The translations under genes were made by a program, and so were the position numbers. 64,000 bases of DNA, taken from Comamonas sp. JUb58 (GTDB taxonomy: Bacteria; Pseudomonadota; Gammaproteobacteria; Burkholderiales; Burkholderiaceae_C). The stretch spans positions 62,001 through 126,000 of the forward strand of contig NZ_SOAL01000011.1 in assembly GCF_004364775.1 (NCBI RefSeq), read 5' to 3'. The notes below the pieces were generated by a model. That model ran no database searches. It was not told where the DNA came from and worked only from the letters and a program-made list of their open reading frames with translations. Positions 16,248 to 25,198 of the stretch are shown here, one piece after another (the first letter of the stretch is position 1; every line of letters starts with the position of its first letter).

Positions 16248-16309
16248 ATGCCTACCTGCTTGGTTCGTCGCGCTGGATGGCTTACTGCCTGCGTGAAGGC
16301 CGTTTGTTG

Positions 16310-17005
16310 TTAAGTTCTCGGAGGCTGCCGGGTGCTTGCCTTGGGCTCCCAAGTGCTGGAAGCCCTTGCTGAATTGAACCAGCTGAAAGGGTGGTATCGC
16401 CTGAATCGAATGGCGTTGGGGATTAATTCTGCGATGGCATCTTCGACTTCGTCGCGCAGTGGCCGGCCGCCATCTTTACCCACCGTGCATGCGTTGACCA
16501 CCAGATCTCCGTCGCGGTACCAGTGCATCAGCCGGTTTTGGAAGAAAGCACGACCTCCGCGTTCCCAGGCTAGCCTGAATACGGCATCGCGATCTCTCCC
16601 AATCGGGCTTATCCCCAAAGAGCACTGAAAGGGGATGGCATTCATCAACACCAGACCTGTATCTGCGGTGATTGGCAGGTCTGCAGCAGCGATGCGCTGG
16701 CGGATACGCTTACCAGTGGGTCCGTTGGCAGGCCAGGGCGTGTAGAAGAACTTGGCGCTGTATTCGTCAATGTGCGGCGATTCCATGACGAGCAAAACGC
16801 ATGGGCTCGGCGGGCGCATGGCCGGATTGCCGCGGGCTGCATCCGACCAGTCTGCCTTTCCTTCCAAGTTGGCGATGAGGCCTGCATACCTGTCTGGACA
16901 GTGACCTGGAAACTGCGGGTGACTGGCTTGAACCGTCTTGACGATGTGCTTGAACCATTCGTCGCTTCCCGCCAGGGCCGCATGTTCATGGAGGTCTGCT
17001 TGCAT
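16310..17005 (-). CDS. Hypothetical protein, possibly uracil-DNA-glycosylase-like fold
   Basis: A 231-residue soluble protein. I do not recognise it with certainty. Several features recall the uracil-DNA glycosylase superfamily: a strand ending in VLLVMESPHIDEY, a later strand GLVLMNAIPF, and a C-terminal HPFSWFN that could be the HPSP-like loop. These similarities are weak, so the assignment is a suggestion. The start at 17005 follows AAAGGG; an upstream frame start at 17182 would overlap the next gene. It stands alone between the MocR gene and the deacetylase operon. Confidence 0.6.
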   Translation of the reverse strand: MQADLHEHAALAGSDEWFKHIVKTVQASHPQFPGHCPDRYAGLIANLEGKADWSDAARGNPAMRPPSPCVLLVMESPHIDEYSAKFFYTPWPANGPTGKRIRQRIAAADLPITADTGLVLMNAIPFQCSLGISPIGRDRDAVFRLAWERGGRAFFQNRLMHWYRDGDLVVNACTVGKDGGRPLRDEVEDAIAELIPNAIRFRRYHPFSWFNSARASSTWEPKASTRQPPRT

Positions 17006-17147
17006 GGCGAAGGCGCCCTTTAATGGCTGAGATCGCTTGATTTTGGCCTGATTTTGCTTTTCCGCATTGACGCTGGCAGCTGCATGGCAGCGGCAGCTGG
17101 ATGCCGAAAGAGCGCAATCAGGCCGTATCGCATCATGAACGCCGAAA

Positions 17148-18179
17148 CTACTGCGCCCCGACCTCAAACCCCCGCAACGCACTCTCCAGATTCAAGCCCA
17201 AATCCTCACTCAAATACCCGCCTTCCTGCACGATCACCGTCGGCAGCCCCAACTGCGCAATTTTCTCGGTGATGCGGGCGAAGCCGGGGGTGTCGATGGC
17301 CAGGGCCTGGTAGGGGTCGTGCTCGTGGGCGTCCAGGCCCAGGGCCAACACCAGGGCGCCGGGGGCGTAGTGACGGATAGATGTGAGGGCGGTTTCCAGG
17401 GCGCGCAGGTACTGGTCGGTGGTGGTGCCCTTGGGCTGGGGCAGGTTCAGGTTGTAGCCCAGGCCTTCGCCTTCGCCGCGCTCATGCGCATGGCCGGTGA
17501 AGAAGGGGGTGCAGAAGTGCGGATCGGCATGGATCGAGACGGTCAGCACATCGTTGCGGCGCCAGAAGATGCCCTGGGTGCCGTTGCCGTGGTGCACGTC
17601 GATGTCGAGCACTGCGACGCGGGCATGCTTGCTGCGCAGGTGCTGGGCGGCGATGGCGGCGTTGTTCAGATAGCAAAAGCCATTGGCGCGGTCTACATAG
17701 GCGTGGTGGCCGGGTGGGCGGCACAGCGCGTAGGCGGCTTGTTCGCCTTGCAGCACCAGCTCAGCGGCATGGGTGGCGCAGTGGGCGGAGTTGATGGCCG
17801 CGTGCCAGGTGTGCTCGCCAATGCTGCAAGCGCAGTCACCCATGTGGTAGCCGGCCTGGCCGACCAGATGGTCCGGGTAGGTAAAGGGCTGGCCGGGGAA
17901 GGGGAAGACATTGGGCAGCACTTCGAGCGAGGCATCGGGCAGCGCCTGCCAGCGTTGCCAGGCGGTTTGCAGAAAGTGCAGGTACTCGGGGGTGTGGACG
18001 GCGGCGCGCGGGCCGGGGCCAAAGTCTTCGACCAGCATCGGCTGGTGGCCGGCCTTCTGGGCGGAGCGCAGCAGGATCTCGGCGCGTTCGGGTTGCTCGT
18101 TGCTGCGCTTGAGTTGGCCGCGCACCATGAATTGCTGCGGGTCGTGACTGCGGTGCGCGTGGCTGTAGATGAATTTCAT
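17148..18179 (-). CDS. Histone deacetylase / acetylpolyamine amidohydrolase family protein (copy 1)
   Basis: A 343-residue zinc-dependent amidohydrolase. Visible active-site features are the histidine pair in RPPGHHA, zinc ligands in LDIDVHHGNGT, the third ligand in LGLDAHEHDP and the late QEGGYL tyrosine loop. The family removes acetyl groups from polyamines or related acylated amines; the N-terminus (MKFIYSHAHRSHDPQQF) is typical of bacterial acetylpolyamine amidohydrolases. It is the last gene of the 11-gene operon, and its ATG overlaps the stop of the GntR gene (ATGA). A paralogue lies two genes upstream, suggesting two substrates or a heteromeric enzyme. Confidence 0.92.
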   Translation of the reverse strand: MKFIYSHAHRSHDPQQFMVRGQLKRSNEQPERAEILLRSAQKAGHQPMLVEDFGPGPRAAVHTPEYLHFLQTAWQRWQALPDASLEVLPNVFPFPGQPFTYPDHLVGQAGYHMGDCACSIGEHTWHAAINSAHCATHAAELVLQGEQAAYALCRPPGHHAYVDRANGFCYLNNAAIAAQHLRSKHARVAVLDIDVHHGNGTQGIFWRRNDVLTVSIHADPHFCTPFFTGHAHERGEGEGLGYNLNLPQPKGTTTDQYLRALETALTSIRHYAPGALVLALGLDAHEHDPYQALAIDTPGFARITEKIAQLGLPTVIVQEGGYLSEDLGLNLESALRGFEVGAQ

Positions 18180-19033
18180 GGTCTTGGCGGTTTTCGTCGG
18201 GAGGAAGAAACGGGAGATGCAGTGGCGCTGGCCTTGGGCTTGGCCTTGGTGGCGGATACCGGTGCGGATATCGTTGCGGATGTAGGCGCGGCGCCGCTGT
18301 TGGCGTCCGGCGCCTGGTCGTCGTGCAGCACCTGGGCATGGGCCTTGTTCTGGGCGTCTACCAGGTGCACGCGCAGTGCTTTTTCTGCGGCGTCGGCATC
18401 GCGCTGCAAGATGGCATCGACCACCGGGAAGTGCGATTGCGCAATAAATACCGGGTCGCGGTACTGGCGCTCGATAAAGCCCTGGCAGATGCGGATCTCG
18501 GCCTGCATATTGGCAAAGATGCGCTGCAGATACTCGTTGCCCGAGAGGCGCGAGATGGCGGTGTGCATGCCCAGGTCCATCGTCACCCGCTCGATATTGC
18601 TCAAGGTCGGCGCGCGTTCCAGCATGTCATCGGCATAGGCTTTGAGCGATGCGAGCTGCGCATCGGTCGCCACCTCGCAGGCCAGGCGTGCGGCCATCAC
18701 TTCCAGGCCCAGACGCACCTGGAACAGGTCCTGGATCTCCTTGGGGCTGAAGGTGCGCACGGTAAAACCCTTGCGCGGCGTCGAGACGATGACGCCCTGG
18801 CTCTCCAGCCGGCGGGCGGCCTCACGCAGCGGGGCGCGGCTCACGCCCATCTGGCGTGACAGCTCGGCCTCGACGATGCGCGAGCCCGGTGGCAGCCGGC
18901 CTTCAAAAATGGCCTGCAGCAGCTGGCGCTCCACCAGCTCCACCAGATCGGGCACCCGGATTGACGAAAAGCCGGGGTTGTCTCTCTCCTCGCCCTGCAG
19001 GGCGATGTTTTTGCGAAGGGTCTCAGATGTCAT
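18176..19033 (-). CDS. GntR-family regulator with FCD domain
   Basis: A 285-residue transcription factor. The winged helix spans about residues 28-95 (VELVERQLLQAIFEGRLPPG, ELSRQMGVSRAPLREAARRLES). The all-helical FCD effector domain is about residues 100-230. An unusual Ala/Pro/Lys/Ser-rich tail of about 45 residues follows, ending SRRKPPRP, which looks disordered. The start at 19033 overlaps the end of the EamA gene; a frame start at 19090 is less likely. It lies inside the operon it probably regulates. The palindrome CTGTCGACAG in front of the first gene of the operon fits the GT...AC core of FCD operators. Confidence 0.9.
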   Translation of the reverse strand: MTSETLRKNIALQGEERDNPGFSSIRVPDLVELVERQLLQAIFEGRLPPGSRIVEAELSRQMGVSRAPLREAARRLESQGVIVSTPRKGFTVRTFSPKEIQDLFQVRLGLEVMAARLACEVATDAQLASLKAYADDMLERAPTLSNIERVTMDLGMHTAISRLSGNEYLQRIFANMQAEIRICQGFIERQYRDPVFIAQSHFPVVDAILQRDADAAEKALRVHLVDAQNKAHAQVLHDDQAPDANSGAAPTSATISAPVSATKAKPKASATASPVSSSRRKPPRP

Positions 19034-20000
19034 GTCGGGGTGCCTGGTGAGCGGTGTACTTTTGCCGCCGGGGCCATGCAAGGTACACACCGGCAGCGCT
19101 GATCATCAGCATGCCATAAAGGGCCAGGCTGTCTGGCGGTCGTTGGAACCAGAACGTGCTGATCAAGACTGCCAGCAACAGTTGTACATAATTCATCGGC
19201 GCCAGGGTCGAGGCCGAGGCGCGCTGGAAGGCCTGCAGCAGCAGCAACTGCGCGCCACCGCTGACAAAGCCGCCCGCCAGCAGCAGGGCCATATGCGGCA
19301 AATCAGGCCATTCGGTGATCGGGTGAAAGAGGGTCGGCAGGTTGGTGATGACCAGGCAAAACAGTGCCATATAGGCAAACTGCACCGCCGTGGGCACCAC
19401 CCCTGAAAGCTTGCGCGTGAGTACCTGGAACAGCGCATAGCAGACGGCCGAGATGGCCATCAGCACCGTGCCGGCCAGTGGCAGCGCATTGCCCGGGCGC
19501 ACGATGAGCAGCATGCCGGCAAAGCCCAGCAGCACTGCCACCCATTGCACGCGGCCCACCCGCTCGCCCAGCAGCCAGGGCGAGAGCGCCACCATGATGA
19601 GCGGTGCGGTGAAATAGATGGCGGTGGCCTCGGCCAGCGGCATGGTGGCCAGCGCCGTCATGAAGCAGGTGGCCACAATGGCCAGCATCAGGCTGCGCAG
19701 CAGCAGCAATTTGCCGCTGCGCAGGCGCCCCCAGCGCAGCGCCGACCAGTCGCCATGCCGGTGCATGACCCACAAGGCCAGCACGCCGATGGCCGTGTAG
19801 CGCGAGAGGTTCATCACCGTGGCCGGGTAGCGGGCCAGCATGTGCTTGGCAAAGGCGTCGTAGCAGGCAAAGCACAGCAGCGCTGCCAGAAACAGGCCCA
19901 GGCCCTGGCGCAGCCGGCGCGCGGCATCGGCCTCGCGCTGTGCTGGCAAGGGTGCCGGGCTGCCGATCTGGCGGCTGGGCTGCGCGGCCTGGTCAGCCAT
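19023..20000 (-). CDS. EamA/DMT-family transporter within the deacetylase operon
   Basis: A 325-residue inner-membrane protein with ten hydrophobic segments in two EamA repeats, about residues 30-165 and 175-305. Motifs such as ATMPLAEATAIYFTAPLI and ASTLAPMNYVQLL are typical of the family. The start overlaps the end of the upstream deacetylase by eight bases, and its end overlaps the GntR start, so expression is probably coupled. It may export a product or surplus amine; this is inferred from its place in the operon. Confidence 0.88.
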   Translation of the reverse strand: MADQAAQPSRQIGSPAPLPAQREADAARRLRQGLGLFLAALLCFACYDAFAKHMLARYPATVMNLSRYTAIGVLALWVMHRHGDWSALRWGRLRSGKLLLLRSLMLAIVATCFMTALATMPLAEATAIYFTAPLIMVALSPWLLGERVGRVQWVAVLLGFAGMLLIVRPGNALPLAGTVLMAISAVCYALFQVLTRKLSGVVPTAVQFAYMALFCLVITNLPTLFHPITEWPDLPHMALLLAGGFVSGGAQLLLLQAFQRASASTLAPMNYVQLLLAVLISTFWFQRPPDSLALYGMLMISAAGVYLAWPRRQKYTAHQAPRHDI

Positions 20001-21057
20001 GGAGGCCCTCCAAGAACGCCTGCAGGCCCGGTCCGATGGCTTCGATCAGGTAGCCGCCTTCCTGCACCACCACCAGGGGCAGGCCGAGCGCGCGCAGCTT
20101 TTGGCCGACGGCGCGGTAAGCCTCAAAGTCCACCTTCAGCACGCTGATCGGGTCGTCCTTGAAGGTGTCAAAGCCCAGGGCCAGCACCACGGCCTGCGGG
20201 GCAAAGGAACGCAGAGCCTCCAGGCCGGTGTCTACAGCGGCCAGAAACTCTGCATTGCCGCTGCCATGGGCCAGCGGCAGGTTCAGGTTGAAGCCTTCGC
20301 CCGCGCCCGCGCCGCGCTCATGGGCGTAGCCGGTGTAGAACGGAAAGTAGCTGCTGGTCTCCGCATGGGTCGATACCGTCAGCACATCGTCGCGGGCGTA
20401 GAAGATGCTCTGCGTGCCATCGCCATGGTGGGCGTCTACATCGAGCACGGCGACCCGCCCAAAATGCCCGGCCAGGCGCGCGGTGGCACAGGCATTGTTG
20501 TTGACATAGCAAAAGCCGCTGGCCCGATCCCAGTGCGCATGGTGGCCCGAGGGGCGGCACAGCGCATAGGCCATGCGCTCACCGGCAATCATTGCATCGG
20601 CCGCGGCCACGGCGCTGTGGGCCGAGCGCAGGATGGACTGCCAGCTGTCCGGCCCCAGCGGGCAGGACAGGTCACCCAGGTAGTAGCCGGTCTGCGGTAT
20701 CAGCGCGGGCGATGGGCAGGGCGGGCGGCGCTGGCCGGCGGGCACGCCGGCATAGGGCGAGAGGTTGGCCATCACCTCGGGGCCGGCATTGGCGCCGCTG
20801 GCCAGCATCGCTTGCCAGCGCGGCCAGGCGCTTTGCAGATAGTCCAGGTAGTGCGGTGCGTGCACGGCCTCCAGCGGCGCGCGGCCCAGGTCGGGCGGGG
20901 CGCTGACGGTCAGGCCCGCCTGCTGCAGCGCATCGGCCAGGGTTTCGGCGCGGCTGGGCAGATCGGGCGCGGGCACCAGCTTGCCCAGGCGCATGAACTG
21001 GCTGGGGTGGTGCAGCGCTTGTTCGGGGCTGTAGAAGGCTTGCATGGCGGCGCTCAT
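19993..21057 (-). CDS. Histone deacetylase / acetylpolyamine amidohydrolase family protein (copy 2)
   Basis: A 354-residue paralogue of the deacetylase at 17148-18179. It keeps the catalytic histidine pair (RPSGHHAHWDRASGFCY), the zinc ligands in LDVDAHHGDGT and GFDTFKDDP, and the QEGGYL loop. The two copies clearly differ in loops around the active site, such as ETSSYFPFYTGYAHERG here. The ATG at 21057 overlaps the stop of the aminotransferase gene (ATGA); a longer frame start at 21147 would run into that gene. Likely substrate is an N-acylated polyamine or similar amide, judged from family and operon. Confidence 0.92.
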   Translation of the reverse strand: MSAAMQAFYSPEQALHHPSQFMRLGKLVPAPDLPSRAETLADALQQAGLTVSAPPDLGRAPLEAVHAPHYLDYLQSAWPRWQAMLASGANAGPEVMANLSPYAGVPAGQRRPPCPSPALIPQTGYYLGDLSCPLGPDSWQSILRSAHSAVAAADAMIAGERMAYALCRPSGHHAHWDRASGFCYVNNNACATARLAGHFGRVAVLDVDAHHGDGTQSIFYARDDVLTVSTHAETSSYFPFYTGYAHERGAGAGEGFNLNLPLAHGSGNAEFLAAVDTGLEALRSFAPQAVVLALGFDTFKDDPISVLKVDFEAYRAVGQKLRALGLPLVVVQEGGYLIEAIGPGLQAFLEGLHG

Positions 21058-22436
21058 GGCAGGGTGGCCTGCAGCTTGTCCAGCGCGCGGTCCAGGCGGG
21101 CAAACATCTCGGCCATCTCGGCCTCGGTGATGATCAGCGGCGGGCACAGCGCCACGGCATCGCCCATGGCGCGCACGATCAGGCCTTCTTCCTGGGCGTA
21201 CTGGGCCAGGCGGTAGCCCAGCTTCAGCGCCGGGTCAAAGGGCTGGCGCGTGGCCTTGTCTGCTACCAGCTCGATGGCGCCGATCAGGCCCACGCCCCGG
21301 GCCTCCCCGACATAGGCGCGCTCCAGGTAACCGCGCAGCCGGCCTTGGAAAATTGGGGTCAGCTGGTTCACATGGGCCAGGATCTGCTCGTCTTCGTAGA
21401 CCTTCAGCGTCTCCAGCGCCACCGCCGCCGCCACCGGGTGGCCGGAATAGGTATAGCCATGGCCAAAGGTGCCGATCTTGCCGCTGTTGGCGGCCATGGC
21501 CTCGTAGATCTTGGGCGCGACCATCACGGCCGAGATCGGCACATAGCCCGAAGACAGCGCCTTGGCGCAGGTCAGGATGTCCGGCTGGATGCCAAAGGTA
21601 TACGAGCCAAACATCTGGCCGGTGCGGCCAAAGCCGCAGATGACCTCGTCGGCCACCATCAGCACCTCGTACTTGCGCAGCACGGCCTGGATTTTTTCAA
21701 AATAGGTCTCGGGCGGCACGATGACGCCGCCAGCGCCCATCACCGGCTCGGCAATGAAGGCGGCCACGGTGTCCGGGCCTTCTTGCAGAATGCGCTGCTC
21801 CAGCGCATCGGCCAGGCGGGTGGCAAAGTCGGCCTCGCTCTCGCCCGGATTGGCATAGCGGTAGTGGTGCGGGCATTCCACATGGCCGATGCGCGCAATC
21901 GGCAGGTCAAAGTCCTGGTGGTTGGCGGGCAGGCCGGTCAGGCTGGCGGCAGCCACCGTCACGCCGTGGTAGCCGCGCTGGCGCGCCAGGATCTTTTTCT
22001 TGGCGGGCTTGCCAATGGCGTTGTGGTAGTACCAGATGATCTTGATGGCCGTGTCATTGGCTTCCGAGCCCGAATTGGCAAAGAAGACCTTGGCCATCGG
22101 CGCCGGGGCCAGCTGGATCAGCTTGTCGGCCAGCTGCGCGACTGCTGGGTTGGAGCGGTGGTTGAAGGTGTGGTAGTAGGGCAGCGTCTTGAGCGCATTG
22201 ATGCCGGCCTGCACCAGGCGCGGGTGGCTAAAGCCCAGCGAGCTACACCACAGTGCCGACATGCCCTCGATGTACTTGCGGCCCTGCTCGTCGATCACAT
22301 GGATGCCATCGCCCCGCGTGATCATCAGCGGGCCCACGTCCTCATGGGCGGCCAGGTTGGTGTAGGGGTGCAGGTGGGCGCCAATGTCCTGTGCGTCCAG
22401 CGCGCTGCGTTTTGGGGTGTTGTCTGCTGCGTTCAT
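21054..22436 (-). CDS. Class III (omega) aminotransferase, polyamine:pyruvate type
   Basis: A 460-residue PLP-dependent aminotransferase. It has the class III landmarks: NSGSEANDTAIK for PLP phosphate binding, VADEVICGFGRTG with the cofactor aspartate, and the lysine in AKALSSGYVPISAV. The start TLPYYHTFNHRSNP and overall pattern resemble SpuC-type polyamine:pyruvate and putrescine aminotransferases. It would turn a primary amine freed by the deacetylases into an aldehyde. The ATG at 22436 has GGAGA eight bases upstream; the TTG two codons earlier is an unlikely start. The gene sits between a hydroxyacid dehydrogenase and a deacetylase in the operon. Confidence 0.92.
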   Translation of the reverse strand: MNAADNTPKRSALDAQDIGAHLHPYTNLAAHEDVGPLMITRGDGIHVIDEQGRKYIEGMSALWCSSLGFSHPRLVQAGINALKTLPYYHTFNHRSNPAVAQLADKLIQLAPAPMAKVFFANSGSEANDTAIKIIWYYHNAIGKPAKKKILARQRGYHGVTVAAASLTGLPANHQDFDLPIARIGHVECPHHYRYANPGESEADFATRLADALEQRILQEGPDTVAAFIAEPVMGAGGVIVPPETYFEKIQAVLRKYEVLMVADEVICGFGRTGQMFGSYTFGIQPDILTCAKALSSGYVPISAVMVAPKIYEAMAANSGKIGTFGHGYTYSGHPVAAAVALETLKVYEDEQILAHVNQLTPIFQGRLRGYLERAYVGEARGVGLIGAIELVADKATRQPFDPALKLGYRLAQYAQEEGLIVRAMGDAVALCPPLIITEAEMAEMFARLDRALDKLQATLP

Positions 22437-22493
22437 GTCCAAATCTCCTAGGGGCTGGGTGCTGCTTGCTATTGATTGGGATTGCGGGGGGCG

Positions 22494-23504
22494 TCAGTAA
22501 CCGCGTCCCAGGTCCACGGCCACCTCGGCGGCCTGGCCTGCACGGATGCGGCTGAAGTTGTGCGCGGTCTGCCGGGCGATGACGCGCGGATCGGTGCGGG
22601 TCGCTATATGCGGGGTCACCAGAATGCGCTCGTCCTGCCAGAAGGGGTGGTCGGCTGGCAGCGGCTCGGCGCTGAAGGTGTCCAGCGTGGCTGCTCCAAT
22701 CTGGCCCTCGGCCAGTGCGGTCAGCAAATCGGCCTCGACCAGGTGGGCGCCCCGGCCCACATTGATCAGGTGCGCGCCGCGCGGCAGCTGGCGCATCAAG
22801 GCCAGATCGAGAAAGCCCTGGGTCTCGTCGGTCAGCGGCAGCAGGCAGACGAGGGTGTCGCAGCCGCTCAAGAAGTCTGCCTTCTGCGCCTGGCCGTGGA
22901 AGGTTTGCAGGCCTTCCAGTCCAGCGGGCAGATCCTGCTTGGCCGATCGGCTCCAGCCGCGCACCTGGTAGCCCATGGCCAGCAACGCTTTCGCGCAGCC
23001 CTGGCCCAGGGTGCCCAGGCCGGCAATGCCCACCCGGTGCTGGCTGGGGGCGACGATGGGCTCCTCGCGCCACTGGCGCTGCGCCGCATGGGCCACATAG
23101 CGGTCCATATGGCGCTGGCGGTGGATGACGGCCCAGCTGACAAAGGCCGTCATGCCATAGCCCATGGTGCTGTCCACAATGCGGCACACGGGCGTGCTCG
23201 CGGGCAGGGCCTGGGTGTCGATATGGTCAATGCCGGCGGCAATCGATTGCACCAGCTGCAGGCCAGCAGACTGGGTCAGCTGCGCGAGTTGGGCAGCGGG
23301 CGGGTGCCAGCAGACCGCCACCTCGATATCTTCGTGCTGGCCGGCATCGAGCAGCGCCTGCAGCTCGGCGCCCAGCAGCAGCCGGCTGCCGGGGAACTGG
23401 GCCTGGTAGGCGGGCAGCAAAAAGTCCATTGCAATGCTCTTGCTCAAAAAGGCAATGCTGCGGGGTGCGGCCGTGGGGGCAGGGGCGCTGGGCATGGCGA
23501 TCAT
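22494..23504 (-). CDS. D-2-hydroxyacid dehydrogenase (glyoxylate/hydroxypyruvate reductase A-like)
   Basis: A 336-residue NAD(P)-dependent dehydrogenase of the D-isomer 2-hydroxyacid family. The nucleotide-binding motif is GIAGLGTLGQGCAKALLAMGY, and the catalytic Arg, Glu and His fall in NVGRGAHLVE, ATLDTFSAEPLP and PHIATRTDP. The pattern is like GhrA, which reduces glyoxylate and hydroxypyruvate. In this operon it may reduce a 2-oxo acid formed from the aminotransferase or aldolase steps; that is inference. The ATG at 23504 overlaps the stop of the ABC ATPase gene (ATGA). Confidence 0.88.
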   Translation of the reverse strand: MIAMPSAPAPTAAPRSIAFLSKSIAMDFLLPAYQAQFPGSRLLLGAELQALLDAGQHEDIEVAVCWHPPAAQLAQLTQSAGLQLVQSIAAGIDHIDTQALPASTPVCRIVDSTMGYGMTAFVSWAVIHRQRHMDRYVAHAAQRQWREEPIVAPSQHRVGIAGLGTLGQGCAKALLAMGYQVRGWSRSAKQDLPAGLEGLQTFHGQAQKADFLSGCDTLVCLLPLTDETQGFLDLALMRQLPRGAHLINVGRGAHLVEADLLTALAEGQIGAATLDTFSAEPLPADHPFWQDERILVTPHIATRTDPRVIARQTAHNFSRIRAGQAAEVAVDLGRGY

Positions 23505-25198
23505 GCGCGGCTCCGGTGTTCTGCGGCGGCATCGTCGCTGCGGTGCTCCAGCGAGGGGATGGCGTCGATCAAGGTCTGGGTATAGGGGTGCTGGGGATTG
23601 CCCAGCACCTGGGCGGTGGGGCCGTACTCCACAATGCGGCCCCGTTGCATGACGGCCAGGTGGTCGCACATCTGGCCGGCCACGCGCAGGTCATGGGTGA
23701 TGAAGACCATGCTGAGCTGAAAGCGCTCGCGCACCTCGGCAAACAGCTTGAGCACCTGGGCCTGCACGGACACATCGAGTGCGGAGACCGGCTCATCGGC
23801 CACCAGCAACGAAGGCTCCATCGCCAGCGCGCGGGCAATGCCAATGCGTTGGCGCTGGCCGCCAGAGAACTCATGCGGGTAGCGCTCGGCCGCCTCTGGG
23901 CCCAGGCCGACCAGCTCCAGCAGCTCCATCGTGCGGCGCATGGCCTCGGCCTTGGGCACGCCCTGGGCAATGGGGCCGCTGGCAATGGCCGAGCCAATCT
24001 TGTGGCGCGGGTTGAGCGATGCATAGGGGTCCTGGAAGACCATCTGGATCTTGCCCTTGGCCTGGCGCCGCAGTGCGGCGCCGGAGCTGAGGCGCTGGCC
24101 GTTGAAGAGAATATCGCCGCTGTCAAACGGTGCCAGGCCCACAATGCAGCGGCCGAGCGACGACTTGCCCGAGCCCGATTCGCCCACCACGCCCAGGGTC
24201 TGGGCGCGGCCCAGGTCAAAGCTGATGCGCTCGGCGGCCACCACCTCACGCGCGGGCCGCAAAAAGCCGCCGCCAGTGCGGTAGACCTTGCACAGGTCTT
24301 TGACCTGCAGCACCGGCTGCGCCGTGCTGGCCTGGGTCTCGCGCACATTGCCATGCGGAATGGCGGCCAGCAGCTTCTTGGTATAGGCGTGCTGCGGGTT
24401 GCGCAGCACCTGGCCGGCCGGGCCGGCTTCGACCACCACACCGGTCTGCATCACCACCACATGGTCGGCAATCTCGGCCACCACGCCAAAGTCGTGGGTG
24501 ATGAAGAGCATGGCCATGCCGCGCTTTTTCTGCAGCGCGCGCATCAGCTGCAGGATCTGGGCCTGCGTGGTCACATCCAGCGCGGTGGTGGGCTCGTCGG
24601 CGATCAACAGGCTCGGTTCGAGCAGCATCGCAATGGCGATCATCACGCGCTGGCGCTGGCCGCCCGAGAGGCGGAAAGGGTAGGCATCGATCAGGCGCTC
24701 GGGCTCGGGCAGGCCTACGTCGGTCAGCGCGGCAATGATGCGGCGGCGCTTGTCGGCAGCGGGCAGCTGCAGGTGGGCATCCAGCGCCTCGGCCATCTGG
24801 TCGCCAATGCGCATCACCGGGTTCAGCGCCGTCATCGGCTCCTGGAAGACCATGGCCATGCGGCTGCCACGCAGCTCGCGCAGCTGGTCTTCGCTCAGGC
24901 GCAGCAGGTCTTTGCCATCAAACAGGATCTCGCCGGCCACGGGCTCGACCTTGGGGCGGGGCAGCAGGCCCATGATGGCGTTGGCGATCATCGACTTGCC
25001 CGAGCCCGATTCGCCGACCACGCAGAGGGTCTGGCCGGGCAGGATCTGCAGGTTGGCCTGGGTGACGGCCAACGCGCGGTCGGCGCCCAGCGGCAGGCGG
25101 ATGTCCAGACCGCGCACGGTCAGCACTGGCTCGGGGGCGGCTGGTGCGGCGGGGGTTTGGGCAAGCATATGCAGGGCTTCGTGTGAATAGGCGTTCAT
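23501..25198 (-). CDS. Dipeptide/oligopeptide-type ABC transporter, fused dual ATPase
   Basis: A 565-residue protein with two complete ABC ATPase units, equivalent to DppD and DppF in one chain, as in GsiA. Each half has a Walker A motif ([16 protein letters not shown] and [16 protein letters not shown]), the LSGGQRQR or FSGGQRQR signature and a Walker B ([24 protein letters not shown]). It powers import through the two permeases encoded just upstream. The ATG at 25198 overlaps the stop of the permease gene, which fixes the start. Confidence 0.95.
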   Translation of the reverse strand: MNAYSHEALHMLAQTPAAPAAPEPVLTVRGLDIRLPLGADRALAVTQANLQILPGQTLCVVGESGSGKSMIANAIMGLLPRPKVEPVAGEILFDGKDLLRLSEDQLRELRGSRMAMVFQEPMTALNPVMRIGDQMAEALDAHLQLPAADKRRRIIAALTDVGLPEPERLIDAYPFRLSGGQRQRVMIAIAMLLEPSLLIADEPTTALDVTTQAQILQLMRALQKKRGMAMLFITHDFGVVAEIADHVVVMQTGVVVEAGPAGQVLRNPQHAYTKKLLAAIPHGNVRETQASTAQPVLQVKDLCKVYRTGGGFLRPAREVVAAERISFDLGRAQTLGVVGESGSGKSSLGRCIVGLAPFDSGDILFNGQRLSSGAALRRQAKGKIQMVFQDPYASLNPRHKIGSAIASGPIAQGVPKAEAMRRTMELLELVGLGPEAAERYPHEFSGGQRQRIGIARALAMEPSLLVADEPVSALDVSVQAQVLKLFAEVRERFQLSMVFITHDLRVAGQMCDHLAVMQRGRIVEYGPTAQVLGNPQHPYTQTLIDAIPSLEHRSDDAAAEHRSRA

